From Streptomyces tuirus (GTDB taxonomy: Bacteria > Actinomycetota > Actinomycetes > Streptomycetales > Streptomycetaceae): 64,000 bases of DNA. The translations under genes were made by a program, and so were the position numbers. The notes beneath the pieces are model-generated. The model was given only the letters and a program-made list of their open reading frames with translations, ran no database searches and was not told where the DNA came from. Numbering within the stretch: the first letter of the stretch is position 1; every line of letters begins with the position of its first letter. This document shows, piece after piece, positions 50,922-58,822 of this stretch. The stretch covers positions 868,001 to 932,000 of the forward strand of contig NZ_AP023439.1 in assembly GCF_014701095.1 (NCBI RefSeq). Direction: 5' to 3'.

Positions 50922-51713
50922 ATGCTCGATGCCACCACCCGCTCTGGGGGCACCGCCACGGCCTCTCCCCGGGCCACCGCCGCGGAGCTCGCCGTCGCCG
51001 TTCCCCCGGCAACGACCGTCTCGCCCGCCGTACCGACCCATTTCGCCGCTCGCTGCACGAGAGTTCTGCTCTCGCCGTGGTCGCGGCTGTCCCTGCTCGT
51101 CGTACTGCTCGCGGCCGGCGCGTGCGGAGTGCTGCTGTTCGAGCCGCAGCGGCTGCTGACGGAGGGCTGGCCGCCGCAGCTCGGTGGCGCCGCGGCGGCG
51201 GCGGTGTTCACGGTGGCGTACGGCGTGTGCACCGTGGCGTTCGTGCCGAGGCCGCTGCTGAACCTGGCGGCCGGCGCCCTGTTCGGTTCGCAGCTCGGCC
51301 TCGGCGTGGCCCTGACGGGCACGGTGCTCGGCGCCGGGATCGCCTTCTGCCTGGGCCGGGCGCTGGGCCAGGACGCCCTGCGGCCGCTGCTGCGGGGGCG
51401 CTGGCTGAAGGCCGCGGACGGCCAGCTCAGCCGGCACGGCTTCCGGTCGATGCTGATGGTGCGCCTGTTCCCGGGGGTGCCGTTCTGGGCCGCGAACTAC
51501 TGCGCCTCCGTCTCCCGCATGGGCCTGCTGCCGTTCCTGCTGGCCACGGGCCTCGGCTCGATCCCGAACACCGCCGCCTACGCCGTCGCGGGCGCCCGCG
51601 CCTCCACTCCGACCTCTCCGGCGTTCCTGATCGCCATGGCGTGCATCGCCCTGCCCGCGCTGGGGGGCGTGGTGGTGGCCTGGCGCAAGCGGCACCAGCT
51701 GCGCCGCCTCTGA
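50922..51713 (+). CDS. TVP38/TMEM64-family (DedA-like) membrane protein
   Basis: The 263-residue membrane protein has the SNARE-associated domain: FVPRPLLNLAAGALFG (about 108-123), then GRALGQD and VRLFPGVPFWAANYCASVS, as in TVP38/YdjX. These proteins relate to DedA and are probably lipid scramblases or transporters. The N-terminal 45 residues are cytoplasmic and disordered. The start ATG is preceded by TTAGTG with no ribosome-binding site, so it may be leaderless. Divergent from tuf3. Confidence 0.9.
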   Translation: MLDATTRSGGTATASPRATAAELAVAVPPATTVSPAVPTHFAARCTRVLLSPWSRLSLLVVLLAAGACGVLLFEPQRLLTEGWPPQLGGAAAAAVFTVAYGVCTVAFVPRPLLNLAAGALFGSQLGLGVALTGTVLGAGIAFCLGRALGQDALRPLLRGRWLKAADGQLSRHGFRSMLMVRLFPGVPFWAANYCASVSRMGLLPFLLATGLGSIPNTAAYAVAGARASTPTSPAFLIAMACIALPALGGVVVAWRKRHQLRRL

Positions 51714-51734
51714 GGCGCCGTCACGCCCGACCGG

Positions 51735-52904
51735 TCAGACCCGTTCCAGGACCATGGCGTTGGCGAGTCCGCCCGCCTCGCACATGGTCTGGAGCGCGTA
51801 CCGGGCGCCCCGTTCCCGCATGGCGTGGACCAGCGTCGTCGTCAGCCGGGTGCCGCTCGCGCCGAGGGGATGCCCGAGCGCGATGGCCCCTCCGTGCACG
51901 TTGACCCGGGAGAGGTCGGCGCCGGTCTCCTGCCGCCAGGCCAGTACGACGCTGGAGAACGCCTCGTTGACCTCGAACAGGTCGATGTCGTCGAGGGTCA
52001 GCGACGCCCTGCGCAGCACCTTCTCGGTCGCCGGGATCACGCCGGTGAGCATCAGCAGCGGGTCGGAGCCGGTGACGGCGAAGCTGTGCAGCCGGGCGAG
52101 CGGGCGCAGCCCGAGCCGGGCCGCGGTCTCGCTCGACGTGATGAGCACCGCCGAGGCCCCGTCGTTGACCGGGCTGGCGTTGCCCGCCGTGATGTTCCAC
52201 TCGATCTGCGGGAAGCGCTCGGCGAAGCCGGGGTCGTAGTAGGCGGGCTTGAGGCCGGCGAGGATCTCGGGGGTGCTGCCGGGCCGTACGCACTCGTCGC
52301 GTGTGACGCCTTCCAGGGGCGCGACCTCGGCGTCGAAGAGCCCGTTCTCCCAGGCCGCGGCCGCCTTGTGGTGGGAGAAGACGGCGAAGGCGTCCAGCTG
52401 CTCGCGCCCGATCGACCACTTCGCGGCGATCAGCTCGGCGCTCACGCCCTGCGGAACGAGCCCCTCCGGGTAGCGCTCGGCGACCCCGGGCCCGAAGGGG
52501 TCCTTGCCCGCCGGCACGTTCGACCACATCGGCACCCGGCTCATCGACTCGACCCCGCAGGCCACGACCAGGTCGTAGGCGCCCGAGAGCACCCCCTGCG
52601 CCGCGAAGTGCACGGCCTGCTGGGACGAGCCGCACTGGCGGTCCACGGTGGTCGCGGGCACCGACTCCGGGAAGCCCGCGGACAGCACGGCGTAGCGGGT
52701 GGTGTTCATGGCCTGCTCGCCGACCTGGTCCACGGTCCCGCCGATGACGTCGTCGATGAGCGCCGGGTCGACTCCGGAGCGCTCGACGAGGGTGCGCAGG
52801 GTGTGGGCGAGGAGCTCCACGGGGTGGACGTGCGCGAGGGCGCCGTTGGGCTTGCCCTTGCCGATCGGGGTGCGTACGGCTTCGACGATGACTGCGTCAC
52901 GCAT
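51735..52904 (-). CDS. thiolase (acetyl-CoA C-acyltransferase family)
   Basis: The 389-residue thiolase has the nucleophile Cys91 in DRQCGSSQQAV, the NVHGGAIALGHPLGASG region with the catalytic His, and the second Cys in QTMCEAGG near the C-terminus. It joins or cleaves acyl-CoA in fatty-acid degradation or polyhydroxyalkanoate-type condensation; direction is unknown. ATG 52904 follows GGAGG. The promoter carries a palindrome shared with the thioesterase gene, and the divergent HxlR regulator may add control. Confidence 0.95.
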   Translation of the reverse strand: MRDAVIVEAVRTPIGKGKPNGALAHVHPVELLAHTLRTLVERSGVDPALIDDVIGGTVDQVGEQAMNTTRYAVLSAGFPESVPATTVDRQCGSSQQAVHFAAQGVLSGAYDLVVACGVESMSRVPMWSNVPAGKDPFGPGVAERYPEGLVPQGVSAELIAAKWSIGREQLDAFAVFSHHKAAAAWENGLFDAEVAPLEGVTRDECVRPGSTPEILAGLKPAYYDPGFAERFPQIEWNITAGNASPVNDGASAVLITSSETAARLGLRPLARLHSFAVTGSDPLLMLTGVIPATEKVLRRASLTLDDIDLFEVNEAFSSVVLAWRQETGADLSRVNVHGGAIALGHPLGASGTRLTTTLVHAMRERGARYALQTMCEAGGLANAMVLERV

Positions 52905-52920
52905 GTGCGGGCCTCCACGA

Positions 52921-52934
52921 CTACCAGTGAGTAG
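52921..52934. promoter_or_regulatory. 14-bp palindrome, candidate acyl-CoA regulon operator (thiolase)
   Basis: CTACCAGTGAGTAG, 16 bases upstream of the thiolase ATG, matches the inverse of the thioesterase site at 11 of 14 positions. A second possible half-site with ACTCACCGTAG follows at 52944-52954. Confidence 0.5.
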
Positions 52935-52961
52935 GAAATCCGAACTCACCGTAGCCCGCTA

Positions 52962-52990
52962 GGTTGGAAAATCCAACCCTCTTCTAGACT
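52962..52990 (+). promoter_or_regulatory. HxlR gene operator and -10 box
   Basis: GGTTGGA-AAA-TCCAACC (52962-52978) has perfect 7-bp arms. TAGACT (52985-52990) lies seven bases before the ATG, so the mRNA is probably leaderless and the palindrome covers the -35 region. Confidence 0.55.
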
Positions 52991-52997
52991 GAGCCTC

Positions 52998-53468
52998 ATG
53001 GCCGCCCGCAAAGACCCGCGCCCCTGCTCCATCGCCGACGCCCTCGCGCTCGTCGGGGAGAAGTACTCCCTGCTCGTCCTGCGGGAGGTGTGCCTGGGCA
53101 ACGGCCGGTTCGACCAGCTGGTGCGCAACATCGGCGCCCCGCGCGACATCCTGGCCACCCGGCTGCGCCGCCTCGTCGACGCCGGGATCCTGGCCAAGCA
53201 CCTCTACAGCGAGCGCCCGCAGCGCTTCGAGTACCGGCCGACCCCGGCGGGTCTGGAGCTGGAGCCGGTGCTGATGACCCTCATGGCGTGGGGGGACCGC
53301 CACCTCCGGGCGGACGGCGACCGGCCGATGGTCCTGGAGCACTCCTGCGGCCGTCCCCTGGCCCCCGCCGTCACCTGCCGGGCCTGCGGCGACGAGGTGC
53401 GCCACGAAGACGTCACGGCCCGCCCCCAGGCACCGGGCTGGACGGTGACCGGACCCACCGCCGCCTGA
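52998..53468 (+). CDS. HxlR-family transcriptional regulator
   Basis: The 156-residue protein has the HxlR winged helix, with CSIADALALVGEKYSLLVLRE and a conserved Cys at the N-terminus that can serve as a redox sensor in family members. The C-terminal HSCGRPLAPAVTCRACGDEV has three Cys residues and may bind zinc, an unusual extra for HxlR. It is divergent from the thiolase and probably autoregulates through the palindrome at 52962-52978. Confidence 0.92.
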   Translation: MAARKDPRPCSIADALALVGEKYSLLVLREVCLGNGRFDQLVRNIGAPRDILATRLRRLVDAGILAKHLYSERPQRFEYRPTPAGLELEPVLMTLMAWGDRHLRADGDRPMVLEHSCGRPLAPAVTCRACGDEVRHEDVTARPQAPGWTVTGPTAA

Positions 53469-53627
53469 GCGCCCTGGTCGACGGCGGCTTCCAAACCCCT
53501 GTGTCCTGGCCGTCTTCCGGGGACGCTACGCTTCCCCCTCGGCACACATGATCCCCCGTTCACCGCGACGGCGGCCCGGTGTGCCCGTCGTCCGTTCCCA
53601 CGATCGGCACTTGGACTCCGCTACCTC

Positions 53628-54503
53628 ATGTCTTGGTTCGAATCACTCATCCTCGGACTCGTCCAGGGGCTGACCGAGTTCCTCCCCGTCTCCTCCAGCG
53701 CCCACCTGCGGCTGACGGCGGCCTTCTCGGGCTGGGAGGACCCGGGCGCGGCCTTCACGGCGATCACACAGATCGGCACCGAGGCAGCCGTGCTGATCTA
53801 CTTCCGCAAGGACATCGGGCGGATCATCTCGGCCTGGACGCGCTCGCTCACGAACAAGGCGCTGCGCAGCGACCCCGATGCCCGGATGGGCTGGCTGGTC
53901 ATCGTCGGCTCGATCCCGATCGGTGTGCTCGGCGTGACGCTGAAGGACCAGATCGAGGGGCCGTTCCGCGATCTGCGGATCACCGCGACCATGCTGATCG
54001 GCATGGGCATCGTCCTGGGCGTCGCCGACCGGCTCGCGGCCCGCGACGAGAGCGGCGGCAAGCACCGCGCGCCCAAGCAGCGCAAGGCCCTGGAGGACCT
54101 GGGCGTCCGGGACGGCCTGATCTACGGCGTCTGCCAGGCCATGGCGCTCATCCCGGGCGTCTCCCGCTCCGGCGCCACCATCAGCGGCGGCCTGTTCATG
54201 GGCTACAAGCGCGAGGCCGCGGCCCGCTACTCCTTCCTGCTCGCCATCCCCGCGGTGCTCGCCTCGGGCGCCTTCGAGCTGAAGGACGCCACGGAGGGCG
54301 GACATGTGTCGTGGGGTCCGACGATCTTCGCGACGATCATCGCCTTCGGCGTCGGGTACGCGGTGATCGCATGGTTCATGAAATTCATCAGCACCAAGTC
54401 GTTCATGCCGTTCGTCTACTACCGCATCGCGCTCGGCATCCTCATCATCGCCCTGGTCAGCATGGGTGCCCTGAGCCCGCACGCGGCCGAGTCGGCGGGC
54501 TGA
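53628..54503 (+). CDS. uppP: undecaprenyl-diphosphatase (BacA/UppP)
   Basis: The 291-residue membrane enzyme has the two catalytic motifs of UppP: LTEFLPVSSSAHL (residues 16-28) and ALIPGVSRSGATI (about 176-188), with eight membrane segments. It recycles the lipid carrier for cell wall synthesis and gives bacitracin resistance. The start ATG 53628 is near a weak ribosome-binding site. It stands alone with about 160 bases upstream that show no gene. Confidence 0.96.
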   Translation: MSWFESLILGLVQGLTEFLPVSSSAHLRLTAAFSGWEDPGAAFTAITQIGTEAAVLIYFRKDIGRIISAWTRSLTNKALRSDPDARMGWLVIVGSIPIGVLGVTLKDQIEGPFRDLRITATMLIGMGIVLGVADRLAARDESGGKHRAPKQRKALEDLGVRDGLIYGVCQAMALIPGVSRSGATISGGLFMGYKREAAARYSFLLAIPAVLASGAFELKDATEGGHVSWGPTIFATIIAFGVGYAVIAWFMKFISTKSFMPFVYYRIALGILIIALVSMGALSPHAAESAG

Positions 54504-54598
54504 CCCGGGCGGGTTCCCGGGCGATGTGACCCCGCTCTCGTGACCAACCGCATAGCGATCGCGTAGCCGTCCGGTAGCGGGCTGTCAGTGGCTGCCCC

Positions 54599-54604
54599 TA
54601 GGCT
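54599..54604 (+). promoter_or_regulatory. -10 box of the 59-residue protein gene
   Basis: TAGGCT ends eight bases upstream of ATG 54612, with no ribosome-binding site in between, so the transcript is probably leaderless. Confidence 0.45.
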
Positions 54605-54611
54605 TGTCCGC

Positions 54612-54791
54612 ATGTCCCCCGATTTCGTGACCCCTGGTTCCGTGCGGTCCGCTGCCGAGGTCAACGACGAGATCCGTGCGCTGTGGCAGCGCACGGGCGG
54701 CACCCTGTCGGCCGAGGAGCGCGCCGAGTACGAGCTGCTCGTCGTCGAGTGGGCGGCCGCGATCCGAGGCGCCGTCGTCAAGGCGGCCTGA
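54612..54791 (+). CDS. small conserved hypothetical protein
   Basis: The 59-residue acidic protein, MSPDFVTPGSVRSAAEVNDE then ALWQRTGGTLSAEERAEYELLV, has two predicted helices and no membrane segment. I do not recognise a family. ATG 54612 is supported by the -10 box just before it; the earlier ATG at 54588 lies in the promoter. The coding bias is strong, and its length and start make it a plausible real small gene. Confidence 0.75.
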   Translation: MSPDFVTPGSVRSAAEVNDEIRALWQRTGGTLSAEERAEYELLVVEWAAAIRGAVVKAA

Positions 54792-54830
54792 GCGGCTCCC
54801 GCAGTCGCCTTTCCGACCCGCTTTCCCCCT

Positions 54831-55433
54831 CTAGGCGCGCAGCCGCGCCAGCACCTCGTCGTCGAGGTCCAAGGGCGGCTCCTCGGGCAACAGCCCGGCG
54901 GCCGAATCCAGTTGCCCCGCCCGTACTCGCTGGTGGATCTCCGTGGCGAGCGGTGTCACGTCCTCGATCCCCACGATCCACTCGTCCGCGTAGCGCGCGG
55001 CGGCCTCTTTGGCGAGCCCCAGCTGAAGCGACCGGTGCGGCAGCGGGTTGAGGTGCAGGTCGCGTTCCGGATCCCACTGCACCCGCGCGGGTGCCTGCCT
55101 CAACTGCCGCTTCCAGGAGGCCTGGTCGCCGTGCAGCGCGGGGACGTGATGGGACAGGCAGGCGTTGCGCAGCGCCCAGAGGAAGCCCTCGCGGTCGATC
55201 TCGATCGCCAGGACCGTCTCCTGGCCCTCCTTGGTGCCCCAGCCGCGGCGGTACATCATCCACAGGAACGACGGCTTGATCCATGTCATGCGCTCCCGCT
55301 TCCATGCGGCCGGGAAGCGGCCGTGGCGGGCGGCGGGGACGCCGATCTCCGGCCGGTAGGCCTGGTAGACGGTGATCGTGGACCCGGTGTGGCGGGCGCG
55401 CACCTGGAACTTCTGTTCGTGTCGTTCGTTCAC
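54831..55433 (-). CDS. DUF4291 family protein
   Basis: The 200-residue protein has VYQAYRPEIG and GRFPAAWKRERMTWIKPSFLWMMYRRGW, the signature of DUF4291, plus DLHLNPLPHRSLQLGL. The function is unknown; proteins of the family are widespread and cytoplasmic. Start GTG 55433 places the first strand in the usual position; GTG 55457 would add eight residues. The strand is opposite to the pseudogene that follows. No operon partner. Confidence 0.85.
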   Translation of the reverse strand: MNERHEQKFQVRARHTGSTITVYQAYRPEIGVPAARHGRFPAAWKRERMTWIKPSFLWMMYRRGWGTKEGQETVLAIEIDREGFLWALRNACLSHHVPALHGDQASWKRQLRQAPARVQWDPERDLHLNPLPHRSLQLGLAKEAAARYADEWIVGIEDVTPLATEIHQRVRAGQLDSAAGLLPEEPPLDLDDEVLARLRA

Positions 55434-55511
55434 GAAGGACAGGCTGGGCCCCGCCACCGCCCGGCGGCCACCGAATATCCGTCACGCACGGCTCTTGGCC
55501 CGGCCCCCGCC

Positions 55512-56032
55512 ATGCCCAACACTGATCCGATGACGCAGCGCGTGGAGCTCGCCACCGTGAGGGACCGGCTGGCCCTGGACGGGCTGATCACCGACTACGC
55601 GGTGGCGGTCGACGACGGAGACTGGGAGGCCTACCGGGGGCTGTTCGCCCCTCGTGGGCGGGCGGACTACCGCTCGGTCGGCGGCATCGAGGGAGAGGCC
55701 CGGGCGGTCGCCGCGTGGCTCGCGGAGAGCCTGGGCCTGTTCCCCATGCGCCAGCACCTGATCGTCAACCGGCGGGTGCGCTTGGGGATCTGGGAGCAGG
55801 ACACCGGCGACACCGCCGAGGTCCAGGCCGACTACGTCAATCCCATGGCCACCGCCGGGCCCGCCCCCGACTTCGTGTGCGGCGGCCGGTACGCCTTCGC
55901 GGCCCTGCGCACGGACGCCGGTACGCCTTCGCGGCCCTGCGCACGGACGACGGCTGGCGGCTGAGCGAGGTGGTCGTACGGGAGAAGTGGCGGCGCCTTC
56001 CCGAGCCGAAGAGCGCACCTGTCGCCACCTGA
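55512..56032 (+). pseudogene. SnoaL/NTF2-like gene broken by a 32-bp tandem duplication
   Basis: The gene begins MTQRVELATVRDRLALDGLI (ATG 55512 or 55530) and has the nuclear transport factor 2-like fold (ITDYAVAVDDGDWEAYRGLF). After CGGRYAFAALRTD the frame is lost, because a 32-bp unit is repeated (55886-55917 and 55918-55949). Removing one copy restores the frame RTDDGWRLSEVVVREKW and gives a full protein to the stop at 56030-56032. As it stands, translation ends early at 55964. Confidence 0.85.
55886..55949. repeat. perfect 32-bp tandem duplication
   Basis: Two identical adjacent 32-base copies (starting CCGGTACGCCTTCGCGG) lie at 55886-55917 and 55918-55949. Since 32 is not a multiple of three, the second copy shifts the frame of the NTF2-like gene. 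Confidence 0.95.
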
Positions 56033-56217
56033 CCCGGCTCGGGTGCAGCGGCGGCGCCTTCCCGAGCCCAGGAACACTCCCGTGGCCACCTGCCCCAGCG
56101 CGGGTGAAGCTGCGGCGCCTTCCCGAACCCAAGAGCACGCCCGTCGCCACCTGACCCGGCTCGGGTGCAGCAGCGGCGCCTTCCCCGGCCGGACAAGGCA
56201 CCTGTGGTCAACTGACC
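55991..56217. repeat. 61-bp tandem repeat array (3.7 units)
   Basis: CGGCGCCTTCCC recurs at 55991, 56052, 56113 and 56174, an exact 61-base period. The first unit includes the last codons and stop of the NTF2-like gene, so the array seems to have grown from the gene's own 3' end. The remaining space before lnt (56218-56282) holds no gene. Confidence 0.9.
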
Positions 56218-56282
56218 GGCGTCCGGTGTCCTAGATCGTCCGCAGGGCGCACACTGGAGGCACCCGCGGGTAGGAGGCGCCT

Positions 56283-57848
56283 ATGAAGACGCTCGGCCAC
56301 TGGCTCGCCTCCCCCTGGCGCCGCTCGGCCGCCGCCGCGGTCGCGGGCGCTCTCCCCGTCCTCGCCTTCCCCGCGCCGTCGCTGTGGTGGTGCGCCTACG
56401 CCGCCCTGGTCCCCTGGATCCTGCTGCTGCGCACCGCACCGACCGGCAAGCGGGCCGCCCTGGACGGCTGGTGCGGCGGCCTCGGCTTCATGCTGGCCAT
56501 GCACCACTGGCTGCTGCCGAGCCTGCACGTGTTCACGATCGTCATCGCCGCCCTCCTCGGTGCCCTGTGGGCCCCGTGGGGCTGGCTGGTCCGCCGTCTC
56601 CTCGGCGGCCTTCCCTCCCCCGGCCGGGTCGCGGTGGCGCTGCTGGTGCTGCCGTCGGGCTGGCTGGCCGTCGAGCTGGTCCGCTCCTGGCAGGGGCTCG
56701 GCGGCCCGTGGGGCATGCTCGGCAGCAGCCAGTGGCAGGCGGAGCCCGCGCTGCGACTCGCCTCGGTCGGCGGGGTGTGGCTGCTCAGCTACCTGCTCGT
56801 GGCCGTCAACGCCGCCGTCGCCGTCCTCGTAGCGGTCCGCCGGGCCCGGCTGCCCGCCGTGGCCGGTCTGGTCGCCGCGGCCACCGCCACCTCCGCCGCC
56901 TGGGTGTTCTCGCCCCGACCCGCCGTCGACGGCCAGGTCAGGATCGCCGTCGTGCAGCCCGGTGTCATCGTCGGCCCGGACGGCCGGTTCGCCCGCGAGG
57001 AGCAGCTCACCCGCCGGCTCGCCGGCCAGGACGTCGACCTGATCGTCTGGGGCGAGAGCAGCGTCGGTTTCGACCTCGGGGACCGGCCGGACCTCGCCCG
57101 GCGACTGGCGGAGCTGTCCCGCGCGACGGGCGCCGACATCCTGGTCAACGTGGACGCCCGGCGCTCCGACAAGCCCGGCATCTACAAGAGTTCGGTCCTG
57201 GTCGGGCCCGACGGCCTGACCGGCGAGCGCTACGACAAGATGCGGCTGGTGCCGTTCGGGGAGTACATCCCGGCCCGGTCCCTGTTCGGCTGGGCCACCT
57301 CCGTCGGCAAGGCCGCGGGCGAGGACCGCAGGCGCGGCTCGCAGCCGATCGTGATGAACGTCGGGGACGGCCTGCGCGTGGGCCCGCTGGTGTGCTTCGA
57401 GACCGCCTTCCCCGACATGACCCGCCATCTCACGCGGGAGGGCGCCGACGTGCTGATCGGCCAGTCGTCGACCTCCACGTTCCAGCACAGCTGGGCACCC
57501 GGGCAGCACGCGTCGCTGGCCGCGCTGCGCGCCGCCGAGACCGGCCGCCCCATGGTGCACGCGACCCTGACGGGCGTCTCCGCCGTCTACGGCCCGGACG
57601 GAGGGCGCATCGGTTCATGGCTCGGTACGGACGCCTCGGCCACGCGGATCTACGACGTCCCCCTCGCCCACGGCACCACGCCCTACGTCCGCCTCGGCGA
57701 CTGGACGGTGTACGCGGCGATGGTGATCCTCGCCCTGTGGGCCGTCGGCGAGGGCACACGGACCCTGCGGCTCAGGCGGTCCGCTCCTGAACCGCGCGTA
57801 CCACCCGCTCGCACAGTTCGTGGGTCTCCAGCGCGTCCCGGGCGCTGA
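56283..57848 (+). CDS. lnt: apolipoprotein N-acyltransferase
   Basis: The 521-residue enzyme has an N-terminal membrane domain of about seven helices (residues 1-215) and a C-terminal nitrilase domain with the catalytic Glu in IVWGESS, Lys in YDKMRLVPFGEY and Cys in VCFETAF. It N-acylates the Cys of mature lipoproteins in the outer leaflet. Its 3' end overlaps the convergent Gfo/Idh/MocA gene by 77 bases. The array of 61-bp repeats directly precedes it. Confidence 0.95.
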   Translation: MKTLGHWLASPWRRSAAAAVAGALPVLAFPAPSLWWCAYAALVPWILLLRTAPTGKRAALDGWCGGLGFMLAMHHWLLPSLHVFTIVIAALLGALWAPWGWLVRRLLGGLPSPGRVAVALLVLPSGWLAVELVRSWQGLGGPWGMLGSSQWQAEPALRLASVGGVWLLSYLLVAVNAAVAVLVAVRRARLPAVAGLVAAATATSAAWVFSPRPAVDGQVRIAVVQPGVIVGPDGRFAREEQLTRRLAGQDVDLIVWGESSVGFDLGDRPDLARRLAELSRATGADILVNVDARRSDKPGIYKSSVLVGPDGLTGERYDKMRLVPFGEYIPARSLFGWATSVGKAAGEDRRRGSQPIVMNVGDGLRVGPLVCFETAFPDMTRHLTREGADVLIGQSSTSTFQHSWAPGQHASLAALRAAETGRPMVHATLTGVSAVYGPDGGRIGSWLGTDASATRIYDVPLAHGTTPYVRLGDWTVYAAMVILALWAVGEGTRTLRLRRSAPEPRVPPARTVRGSPARPGR

Positions 57849-58677
57849 GGACCTTGCCGGCCCTGACCGCGTCGAGGAAGGCGAGCACCGCCTGCTCGAT
57901 CCCGCGCTGGCGGGCCACCGGCACCCAGTCCCCGCGCCGCCGCACGGTCGGCTGCCCCTTGTGGTCGACCACCTCGGCGAGATTGACCACCTGCCGTTTG
58001 GTGTCCTGGCCGGACACCTCGAGGATCTCCTCGGCGGAACCGCTGAGCCGGTTCATCACGCCGAGCGCGGTGAAGCCGTCCCCGGCGAGCTGGAGCACCA
58101 CGTGGTGCAGCAGCCCGTCCCGGACCCGGGCACGCACCGTCACGTCGTCGACCTCGCCGGGCACCAGGAACCGCAGGGTGTCGACGACGTGGATGAAGTC
58201 GTCGAGGATCATCGAGCGGGGTTCCTCCGGCAGCCCGATGCGGTTCTTCTGCATCAGGATCAGCTCGCGCGGGTGGTCCGCGCACTGCGTGTAGCCGGGG
58301 GCGTAGCGCCGGTTGAAGCCGACGGCGAGGCTCACGTCCCGCTCCTCGGCGAGCGCCACCAGCCGTGCGGAGTCGTCGAGTTCGTAGGCGAGCGGCTTGT
58401 CGACGTACGTCGGTACGCCCGCCTCCAGCAGCCGTGTCACGATCTCCGGGTGCGCGAGTGTGGGCGCGTGCACGAAGGCCGCGTCGAGGCCCGCCTCGAG
58501 CAGGGTGTCGAGGGTGGTGTGCCGCCGCTCCCGCGGGATGTGCAGGCCCTCCGCGACCCGGTCCAGGGTGGCGGGCGTACGGGTCTGCAGGTGCAGTTCG
58601 ACCCCGGGCCGGCAGGCGAGGACCGGGAGGTAGGCCTTCTGTGCGATGTCACCGAGTCCGATGCAGCCGACCTTCAC
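57772..58677 (-). CDS. Gfo/Idh/MocA-family oxidoreductase
   Basis: The 301-residue protein has a Rossmann start VKVGCIGLGDIAQKAYLPVL (Gly-x-Gly-x-x-Ala), the motif DKPLAYELDDSARLVALAEE (with the catalytic Lys in the DKP motif, about residue 93), and the C-terminal GFO/IDH/MocA domain. It would oxidise a sugar or inositol derivative with NAD(P). GTG 58677 follows GGAGGAG. It overlaps the end of lnt by 77 bases. Confidence 0.9.
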   Translation of the reverse strand: MKVGCIGLGDIAQKAYLPVLACRPGVELHLQTRTPATLDRVAEGLHIPRERRHTTLDTLLEAGLDAAFVHAPTLAHPEIVTRLLEAGVPTYVDKPLAYELDDSARLVALAEERDVSLAVGFNRRYAPGYTQCADHPRELILMQKNRIGLPEEPRSMILDDFIHVVDTLRFLVPGEVDDVTVRARVRDGLLHHVVLQLAGDGFTALGVMNRLSGSAEEILEVSGQDTKRQVVNLAEVVDHKGQPTVRRRGDWVPVARQRGIEQAVLAFLDAVRAGKVLSARDALETHELCERVVRAVQERTA

Positions 58678-58822
58678 GGGGTGATCTCCTCCAACGGTTG
58701 CCTGCCGGGGCCTGTCCGGAAGCATACGGGCGCTGCGGGGGCGCCCAGTCGGCGATGCCGTGGAAGCCGCGCAGGCTGAAAATCTTGTGGTGCGGCGGAG
58801 GCGGCTCGGAAAGGATGCGTCC

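Noticed and set aside
50573..51904. A 443-codon plus-strand frame upstream of and over the TVP38 gene
   Set aside because: It is Arg/Ala/Gly-rich in the manner of a shadow frame, and the TVP38 motifs lie in another frame.
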